DNA of 64,000 bases from JAJFJD01 sp965228695 (GTDB lineage Bacteria > Pseudomonadota > Alphaproteobacteria > UBA8366), in the NCBI GenBank assembly GCA_965228695.1, contig CBDDIB010000001.1, positions 248,001 through 312,000 of the forward strand. The letters are read 5' to 3'. A program made the position numbers and the translations under genes. A model generated the notes under the pieces. The model was not told the origin of the DNA, searched no databases, and worked only from the letters and a program-made list of their open reading frames with translations. This document shows, piece after piece, positions 57,978 through 64,000 of the stretch. Numbering within the stretch: the stretch's first letter is position 1; the number at the start of each line of letters is the position of its first letter.

Positions 57978-60939
57978 CGAGCCGAGCCCCATCGGGGTCG
58001 TAGAAGACGGTGCCGGTTACCGTGACCAGGGCATCGTCCCCGTCGCCCGGCACGAACAGTTCCTCATACATCCGGTCCTGCCCCCCCTCGACCAACGCCA
58101 TCGCGATCGACCGGCCGACGGCCGTGCTCCAATAGGAAGAGGTGACGTGACCGATCGACCGGTGTGGCTCGCTCCGTGACGTAACTTGCGCACCCTCCGC
58201 GAGCACCACCGACGGATCGGCCGTCAACAGCCCAACGAGTTGCTTTCGCCCCGGCGCGACGATATCGGGCCGCGACAGCGATCGCTTGCCGACGAAATCG
58301 GCTTTCTTCTTCCCGACGGCCCAGGGCATGCCAGCATCGGCGGGCGTCACCGTGCCGTCCGTATCCTGGCCGACGATGATGTAGCCCTTCTCCGCGCGCA
58401 GGACGTGCATCGCTTCCGTGCCATAGGCCGTGATATCCGCGTCCGCCCCCGATTTCAGAATGGTTTCCCAAACCGCCGGACCAAACCGCGCGGGCACGTT
58501 CACCTCGAAGCCGAGTTCGCCGGTGAAACTGACCCGGAACAGGCGCGTCGGCACGTCGCAAATCCGGCCTTCGCGCACCGCCATATGCGGGAAGGCGTCC
58601 TTGTCCAGATCGATACCGTCGACCAAGGGGGTTAACGCGGTTCGGGCCTGCGGCCCATTCACGGCGATCACCGCCCAATGTTCCGTCACCGATGTGATCC
58701 AGACGGCGAGGTCCGGCCATTCGGTCTGGCGGTAGTCTTCCATCAGCGCGAGCACATGCGCGGCGCCCCCGGTCGTCGTGGTGACGTGGAAGCGATCTTC
58801 GGCCAGCCGGCCGATCACGCCATCGTCCAGGATAAATCCGTCCTCCCCCAGCATCAGCCCGTATCGGCATCGCCCGACCGCCAGAGTCGCGAACGGGCCG
58901 GCATACATCCGGTCGACGAATGCGGCGGCATCCGGGCCGACCACTTCGATCTTGCCGAGGGTCGAGGCGTCCATGATGCCGAGCGACCGGCGTGTGGCGA
59001 AACACTCCCGCGCGACGGCGGCGGCCATGTCCTCCCCGGCGCGCGGAAAATACCGCGCGCGCCGCCATTGCCCCACCGGCTCGAAGACCGCGCCTTGCGC
59101 CTCGGCCCACTCGTCCATCGGCGAACGGCGCGTCACGTCGAATAACGCTCCGCGATTCGCGTGCGCCAGGGTGCCGAAGGTCACCGGCGTATAGGGCGGC
59201 CGGAACGTGGTCAGGCCGACCGCCGGTACCGGCTTTCCGACCGCGTCCGCCGCGATGGTCAATCCGTTGATATTCGACGTCTTGCCCTGATCGGTTGCCA
59301 TGCCGGTCGTGGTGTAGCGCTTTACATGCTCGATAGAATGGAACCCTTCTCGCACCGCGAGGCGGATGTCCTTGGCGGTCACATCGTTCTGATAGTCGAC
59401 GAAGGCACGGCCGGTCACCGGCGCTGCCGGGGCGATGCCCGAACATAAATCGGACCCGTCGACGGCATAGACCGTTGGGTCGCCGGCGGCGAATCCTGCA
59501 TCGCTTGCCGCGGCGCCGCCCGCAAAGGCCCCTTCGGCAAGCGCAGCGGCCAAACCGAACGAGCCGTTGCCCGCACCCGCGCTTCGTGACGCTTCAATCG
59601 AGCCGCCCGGCACGAAGGCATCCAAATCTTCGCGCCAATCCAAGCCGCCTCGAGCATGCGAGTGCAGATGCACGCTCGGCGTCCAGCCGCCACTCATTAA
59701 AATCGCATCGCAGGAGACGCGCCGCGCCGTGCCTGAATCGGAATCGGCCGGCGACACTCGCGCGCCCGTCACGCGACGTCGTCCCTCGGTCGCCGCGACC
59801 GAATGATTCAGCAAGAGCTCGATACCCAATTCCTGCGCCTTGGCCCGCAACCCACCGGGGACCTCCGGACGCAGATCGACGATCGCCACGGGCGGCCGGT
59901 CCGCCGCAGCCAAATCGAAAGCGGTTTCATACGCCGAATCATGCGCGGTCACCACAAGCGGCCGCTCGCCGACGGCAACGCCATACCGGTTCAAGTAACT
60001 GCGTCCCGCGCCCGCCAACATGATCCCGGGCCGATCGTTGCCGTCGAAGATCAACGGCCGTTCAATCGCGCCCTGCGCGAGCACAACCTGACGGGCCCGC
60101 ACCTGCCAAAGGCGTTCGCGGGCCGCCCCGGCCGGCGGATCGGCCTGGTGATCGGTCAACCGCTCGGCCAGCGCCACGAAGTTCTGGTGGTAGTAACCGA
60201 ACCCCGTGGTGCGCCTTAGAACCGTAACATTGGCGCGGTCCAAAAGCGTTGCCCTCACCATAGCGACCCACGCCCAGGCCGACCCGCCATCGATCACCGA
60301 CGTGACATCCGACAACAGGCTGCCACCGATTTCCGCTTGTTCGTCGGCCAAGATCACGGATGCGCCGGTCTCGGATGCCGCCAACGCCGCCGCCAGTCCC
60401 GCCGGCCCGGCCCCGACGACCAGCACGTCGCAGTGGGCATAGCGGTTCGAATACTCGTCCGGATCGGGTTCCGCCGGGCTGCGGCCTAATCCCGCCGCAC
60501 GCCGGATCATCGGCTCGTAGAGCTTGTCCCAGAACGACCGGGGCCACATGAAGGTCTTGTAATAAAACCCGGCCGGGATGAGGGCATGCGCTAGATCGTT
60601 GACCGCCCCGATGTCGGCGGCGAGCGACGGCCAGTGGTTTTGACTCATTGCCGTCAGCCCATCGAACAGTTCCTGCACGGTCGCCCGCACATTCGGCTCG
60701 AACCGGCCCGGCCCCCGGTCGATCCCGACCAGCGCATTCGGTTCTTCGGAGCCGCAGGAGAGAATGCCGCGCGGCCGGTGATACTTGAACGAGCGGGCGA
60801 CGAAATGCGTTCCCGACGCCAGCAGCGCCGACGCCAGGGTATCGCCCGCGTATCCGGAATACGCGGTCCCGTTGAAGGCGAACCGTACGGGCGAATTCGA
60901 ATCGATACGGCCGCGTCCGGAAATACGGGCCGCGTTCAT
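57970..60939 (-). CDS. soxA: Sarcosine oxidase alpha subunit
   Basis: ATG 60939 overlaps the soxD stop (ATGA). The 989-residue subunit has an N-terminal 2Fe-2S-like ferredoxin fold that lacks cysteines in the usual positions (FNGTAYSGYAGDTLASALLA), an NAD/FAD-type Rossmann region VLVVGAGPAGLAAALAASE, and a C-terminal GcvT-like half (about 590-989, GELGFEVNVPARFG, YIIVGQDTDGTVTPADAGM) that binds folate. With SoxB it oxidises sarcosine to glycine, giving 5,10-methylene-THF and H2O2. Confidence 0.93.
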   Translation of the reverse strand: MNAARISGRGRIDSNSPVRFAFNGTAYSGYAGDTLASALLASGTHFVARSFKYHRPRGILSCGSEEPNALVGIDRGPGRFEPNVRATVQELFDGLTAMSQNHWPSLAADIGAVNDLAHALIPAGFYYKTFMWPRSFWDKLYEPMIRRAAGLGRSPAEPDPDEYSNRYAHCDVLVVGAGPAGLAAALAASETGASVILADEQAEIGGSLLSDVTSVIDGGSAWAWVAMVRATLLDRANVTVLRRTTGFGYYHQNFVALAERLTDHQADPPAGAARERLWQVRARQVVLAQGAIERPLIFDGNDRPGIMLAGAGRSYLNRYGVAVGERPLVVTAHDSAYETAFDLAAADRPPVAIVDLRPEVPGGLRAKAQELGIELLLNHSVAATEGRRRVTGARVSPADSDSGTARRVSCDAILMSGGWTPSVHLHSHARGGLDWREDLDAFVPGGSIEASRSAGAGNGSFGLAAALAEGAFAGGAAASDAGFAAGDPTVYAVDGSDLCSGIAPAAPVTGRAFVDYQNDVTAKDIRLAVREGFHSIEHVKRYTTTGMATDQGKTSNINGLTIAADAVGKPVPAVGLTTFRPPYTPVTFGTLAHANRGALFDVTRRSPMDEWAEAQGAVFEPVGQWRRARYFPRAGEDMAAAVARECFATRRSLGIMDASTLGKIEVVGPDAAAFVDRMYAGPFATLAVGRCRYGLMLGEDGFILDDGVIGRLAEDRFHVTTTTGGAAHVLALMEDYRQTEWPDLAVWITSVTEHWAVIAVNGPQARTALTPLVDGIDLDKDAFPHMAVREGRICDVPTRLFRVSFTGELGFEVNVPARFGPAVWETILKSGADADITAYGTEAMHVLRAEKGYIIVGQDTDGTVTPADAGMPWAVGKKKADFVGKRSLSRPDIVAPGRKQLVGLLTADPSVVLAEGAQVTSRSEPHRSIGHVTSSYWSTAVGRSIAMALVEGGQDRMYEELFVPGDGDDALVTVTGTVFYDPDGARLDV

Positions 60940-61238
60940 GACCGCAGCTTCTCGATCTCGGCCAAGGTGGGGCGCGGCTGGCCTGCGGGATAGGTCAGCA
61001 GGAACCGGTCGGAGACCGTGTGACGGACCGCATTGAAATACCGGCCGCAACCGTGGACGTGATACCAGCGCTCGAAAAGGATGCCGCGCGGGTTCGACCG
61101 CTCGAAAAGGAAGGCGCTCCATTCCTCGTCCGATAAGGCCGACGGGTCCGACGGCCGGGCGATATGCGCCTCACCCGCATTGGTGAACTCCAGTTCCGGA
61201 TACGCCGCATTGCAGTAGGGACAGGGGATCAACAGCAT
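60936..61238 (-). CDS. soxD: Sarcosine oxidase delta subunit
   Basis: The 100-residue protein has LIPCPYCNAAYPELEF at the N-terminus with a CxxC metal-binding pair, and the later WYHVHGCGRYFNAVRHTVSD, giving the zinc ligands (two Cys, a His and a Cys) of SoxD. The C-terminus LLTYPAGQPRPTL is family-typical. Its stop overlaps soxA's start by 4 bp and its start is 9 bp after soxB's stop. Confidence 0.93.
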   Translation of the reverse strand: MLLIPCPYCNAAYPELEFTNAGEAHIARPSDPSALSDEEWSAFLFERSNPRGILFERWYHVHGCGRYFNAVRHTVSDRFLLTYPAGQPRPTLAEIEKLRS

Positions 61239-61247
61239 GACGGTCCC

Positions 61248-62501
61248 TCAATGCGCCACGGCCGCGGCGGCCGATTCATCGATTAAGCGCCCGGTGCGGA
61301 AGCGGTCCAGCGTGAACGGCGCGACGATCGGGTGCGGCTGGTCCTTTGCCACCATCCAGGCCATGAGATGCGCCGCGCCGGGCGTCGCCTTGAACCCGCC
61401 GGTGCCCCAGCCGCAATCGACGTAAAGGCCCAGCACCGGTGTCTTGCCGATGATCGGCGAACGGTCCGGCGTCAGGTCGACGATCCCGCCCCATTTCCGC
61501 AGCATGCGAAGCCGCGTGAAGATCGGGAACATCTCGCAGATCGACGCGACCGTATCCTCGATGATATGCAGCCCGCCGCGCTGGCTATAGGACACATACT
61601 GATCGGTCCCCGCACCGATCACCAGCTCGCCCTTGTCGGACTGGCTGATATAGGCATGCACCGCGTTCGACATGACGACACAGGGCAAGACCGGCTTGAT
61701 GGGTTCCGACACAAGCGCCTGCAGCGGATAGCTCTCGAGCGGGAACCGCAGTCCGGCCATTTCCATGATCAGCGACGTGCTGCCCGCCGCCGCGACGGCG
61801 ACCTTCTTCGCCTTGATGAATCCCTGCGGTGTCTCGACGCCTTCGACCCGGCCATCGGCGGCACGCCGGATTCCGGTGACGGGGCAGTTCTGGATGATGT
61901 CGACACCGCGCGCCGCAGCCGCCCGGGCATACCCCCAGGCAACCGCGTCATGACGGGCCACGCCGCCGCGCCGCTGCAGCGCACCGCCGATCACCGGGTA
62001 TCGGGCCGATGCGGAAACGTTCAGCGGCGGGCAAAAATCCTTGGCCTGTTCCGCCGTGATCCACTCGTTATCGACGCCATTGATGCGATTGGCGTGGACG
62101 TGGCGCTTGATGACCTGTTCGTCATGCACCGAATGCGCCAGCATCAACACGCCGCGCTGCGAGAACATGACGTTGTAGTTCAGCTCCTGGCTCAGCCCTT
62201 CCCAAAGATCCAGGGCATGGTCGTAGAGCCGTGCGCTTTCGTCGAACAGGTAGTTGGACCGGATGATCGTTGTATTCCGGCCGGTATTGCCGCCGCCGAG
62301 CCATCCCTTATCCAGCACCGCGACATCGGTGATGCCATGCTCCTTGGCGAGATAATAGGCGGTGCCGAGTCCATGCCCGCCCGCCCCGACGACAACCACA
62401 TCGTATTCCGGTTTGGGGGCCGCGTGCGGCCATTGTCCGGGCCAGTCGCGGTGCCCGCCGAGTGCCTTTCGCGCCAATGCCGGGAAGGAAAAGCGCGCCA
62501 T
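61248..62501 (-). CDS. soxB: Sarcosine oxidase beta subunit
   Basis: The 417-residue flavoprotein has the FAD-binding VVVVGAGGHGLGTAYYLAKEHG and the region LDKGWLGGGNTGRNTTIIRSNYL, then WGTGGFKATPGAAHLMAWMVAKD near the C-terminus. SoxB carries covalent FMN and noncovalent FAD and holds the catalytic site. Translation is likely coupled to a 25-codon ORF ending 4 bp upstream. First gene of soxBDAG. Confidence 0.95.
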   Translation of the reverse strand: MARFSFPALARKALGGHRDWPGQWPHAAPKPEYDVVVVGAGGHGLGTAYYLAKEHGITDVAVLDKGWLGGGNTGRNTTIIRSNYLFDESARLYDHALDLWEGLSQELNYNVMFSQRGVLMLAHSVHDEQVIKRHVHANRINGVDNEWITAEQAKDFCPPLNVSASARYPVIGGALQRRGGVARHDAVAWGYARAAAARGVDIIQNCPVTGIRRAADGRVEGVETPQGFIKAKKVAVAAAGSTSLIMEMAGLRFPLESYPLQALVSEPIKPVLPCVVMSNAVHAYISQSDKGELVIGAGTDQYVSYSQRGGLHIIEDTVASICEMFPIFTRLRMLRKWGGIVDLTPDRSPIIGKTPVLGLYVDCGWGTGGFKATPGAAHLMAWMVAKDQPHPIVAPFTLDRFRTGRLIDESAAAAVAH

Positions 62502-62505
62502 CGCG

Positions 62506-62583
62506 TTAGCCGGGCCGACGTTTCACATCGAGCATATGGCTCTGCGGTAGGCCGAGGCCGAGAAAGAATTCGGGGAGTATCAT
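62506..62583 (-). CDS. 25-codon leader ORF coupled to soxB
   Basis: ATG 62583 follows GGAGG at 10 nt and encodes MILPEFFLGLGLPQSHMLDV, then KRRPG and TAA at 62506-62508, 4 bp before the soxB ATG. soxB itself has little ribosome site of its own, so translation may be coupled. The peptide has no Thr, Cys or repeated amino acid that would make an obvious attenuator, so the role is unknown. Confidence 0.5.
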   Translation of the reverse strand: MILPEFFLGLGLPQSHMLDVKRRPG

Positions 62584-62841
62584 CGTAGCGATTCCTCCAT
62601 GCGCCAATTCGGTGACAGTCGGTGGTTCCCGGACACCACGAGCGGCCCCCGAAGTCCCTGTTGATACTATCGAATAGAAACCGGCTCAGGAAAGCGGCCA
62701 ATCGCGTCCGGAACGGCAAATTTCAGATTTTCTGCCAAACAACCAGACGCAATTTCGGCATGGCACCCATGCAGAGGGCATGCTTTAAATTACCACTCAC
62801 CAACCGGTAGCCTTTCCGACACACGACTACACGGAGCGAAC

Positions 62842-64000
62842 GTGACGTCCCACAGCGACACATCCGGTGCGCGCGCGAGCGCGATCGATGGGCCTTACGC
62901 CCTGTTTCGTCTCGCCGTGTCGATCCTGCTGGCCACCATGGGCAGTATCGGCATGTGGTCGGTGGTGGTTGTCATGCCCGCGGTTCAGGCCGAGTTCGGC
63001 GTCGACCGTGCGGATGCGTCGCTGCCCTATACCCTGACGATGGTCGGCTTCGCGATCGGCAACGCCATCGTCGGCCGGTTCGTCGACCGGTATGGCATCA
63101 CCCTGCCGATCATCGTTGCCGCGACCGCGCTCGCGCTCGGATTCATTCTGGCGGCGATATCGACCGCAATCTGGCAAATTGCGGCGATCCAGGGCCTGCT
63201 CATCGGCATCGGCACCTCGGCCAGTTTCGGCCCGCTGATCGCCGATGTTTCGCACTGGTTCAGCCGGCGGCGCGGCATCGCCGTCGCAGCAACCGCCAGC
63301 GGCAACTATCTCGCCGGCGCGATCTGGCCCACCCTAATCGAAGGTTTCATTCGGACCGAGGGCTGGCGCACGACCTATATGGGCATCGGCGTCCTCTGCG
63401 TTTGCGTGATGGTGCCCTTGGCGCTGTGCCTGCGCCGGCCGCCGCCGCAGGACCAACCGGTCCGCGCGGACGGCACCGTCGGGCCGCAGCCGGGACGCAG
63501 TATCGATCTCTCGCCGCGGCGGTTGCAGATCATGCTGGCGATCGCCGGGATCGGCTGCTGCGTCGCCATGTCGATGCCGCAAGTCCATATCGTCGCCTAT
63601 AGCGTGGATCTCGGTTACGGCGTCGCGCGCGGCGCGGAAATGCTCTCGCTGATGCTGGCCGGCGGCGTTATCAGCCGGCTCGTCTTCGGACTGCTTGCCG
63701 ATTACATGGGCGGCATCCGCACCCTGCTGTTGGGATCGATCCTGCAGGCGATCGCGCTCTGCCTGTACCTGCCGTTCGACGGCCTGACCTCGCTCTACGT
63801 CGTTTCGTTGATCTTCGGTCTGTCGCAGGGCGGCATCGTGCCGAGCTATGCAATCATCGTGCGCGAATACCTGCCCGCCCACGAGGCCGGGCAGCGCGTC
63901 GGCACCGTCATGATGATGACGATCATGGGCATGGCGTTGGGCGGCTGGCTGTCCGGATGGATCTACGACGCGACCGGGTCGTATCAGGCGGCGTTGATCA
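62842..64000 (+). CDS. MFS transporter, 3' end outside the window
   Basis: A GTG at 62842 with CGGAG upstream opens a frame that stays open to the end of the window (386 codons). It shows about 11 membrane segments, the GNAIVGRFVDRYGITLP loop and the second-half LVFGLLADYMGGIRTLLLG. It resembles the oxalate/formate antiporter-like (OFA/MCT) branch, with WSVVVVMPAVQAEFGVDRA at the start. The frame shows the C-terminal GMALGGWLSGWIYDATGSYQ, which is typical. Substrate unknown. Confidence 0.85.
   Translation, partial: MTSHSDTSGARASAIDGPYALFRLAVSILLATMGSIGMWSVVVVMPAVQAEFGVDRADASLPYTLTMVGFAIGNAIVGRFVDRYGITLPIIVAATALALGFILAAISTAIWQIAAIQGLLIGIGTSASFGPLIADVSHWFSRRRGIAVAATASGNYLAGAIWPTLIEGFIRTEGWRTTYMGIGVLCVCVMVPLALCLRRPPPQDQPVRADGTVGPQPGRSIDLSPRRLQIMLAIAGIGCCVAMSMPQVHIVAYSVDLGYGVARGAEMLSLMLAGGVISRLVFGLLADYMGGIRTLLLGSILQAIALCLYLPFDGLTSLYVVSLIFGLSQGGIVPSYAIIVREYLPAHEAGQRVGTVMMMTIMGMALGGWLSGWIYDATGSYQAALI

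Noticed and set aside
1..64000. CRISPR arrays, insertion sequences, restriction or toxin-antitoxin loci
   Set aside because: No regularly spaced direct repeats, transposase, methylase or small toxin pairs were found on reading the sequence and frames.

Overview
The window is about 64 kb of GC-rich, densely coded bacterial chromosome. A SAM-II riboswitch upstream of metZ, a soxBDAG sarcosine oxidase operon, M81/M20 hydrolase clusters and acyl-CoA/CoA-ligase genes all point to an alphaproteobacterium, probably a Rhodospirillales-like marine or soil heterotroph (inference). I see no CRISPR array, insertion sequence, integrase or rRNA gene.

Layout. 1-7.5 kb: DUF1801 remnant at the edge, NhaA antiporter, VOC and LLM proteins, a VTT membrane protein whose N-terminus is cut by an in-frame TAG, a cupin, an MFS exporter and a secreted cyclase. 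7.6-12.1 kb: SAM-II riboswitch plus terminator controlling metZ, then an M81 hydrolase and a class III aminotransferase. 12.1-29.3 kb: a catabolic block with two NDP-forming acyl-CoA synthetases of opposite domain order, enoyl-CoA hydratase, a frameshifted nitroreductase, an M48 lipoprotein, M81 and two M20 peptidases, MmgE/PrpD, a fragment of a lost oligopeptide ABC transporter and a divergent acyl-CoA dehydrogenase pair.

29.3-37.1 kb is the most interesting metabolic locus: senA (selenoneine synthase), senB (selenosugar synthase), and an operon of a PhnCDE-like ABC transporter translationally coupled to a fused oxidoreductase-selenophosphate synthetase (senC/selD type). Together they read as selenium uptake, activation to selenophosphate, selenosugar formation and C-Se bond formation for selenoneine. 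The hercynine-making EgtD and the final lyase are not in the window.

37.3-40.6 kb: acyl-CoA carboxylase beta subunit, MBL hydrolase and enoyl-CoA hydratase. 41.0-42.8 kb: two abutting tRNA-like domains with non-canonical anticodon or acceptor arms, then about 350 nt of strongly self-complementary sequence, then a slipin (band 7) gene. This is the best candidate for an undescribed RNA-linked system here.

42.8-48 kb: PstS-like binding protein, cupin, Ldh-family dehydrogenase, an STT3-like membrane glycosyltransferase and an unknown secreted protein. 48.3-52.7 kb: HhH-GPD DNA glycosylase with a run-on C-terminus, NnrS, a multicopper oxidase and a universal stress protein preceded by tandem FNR-like boxes, consistent with a low-oxygen/NO/copper response island. 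52.7-57.3 kb: gmd-fcl-asnB-cbiX tight operon (GDP-fucose synthesis plus amidotransferase plus chelatase-like protein). 57.4-62.6 kb: soxBDAG with a 25-codon leader ORF. The window ends inside an MFS transporter.
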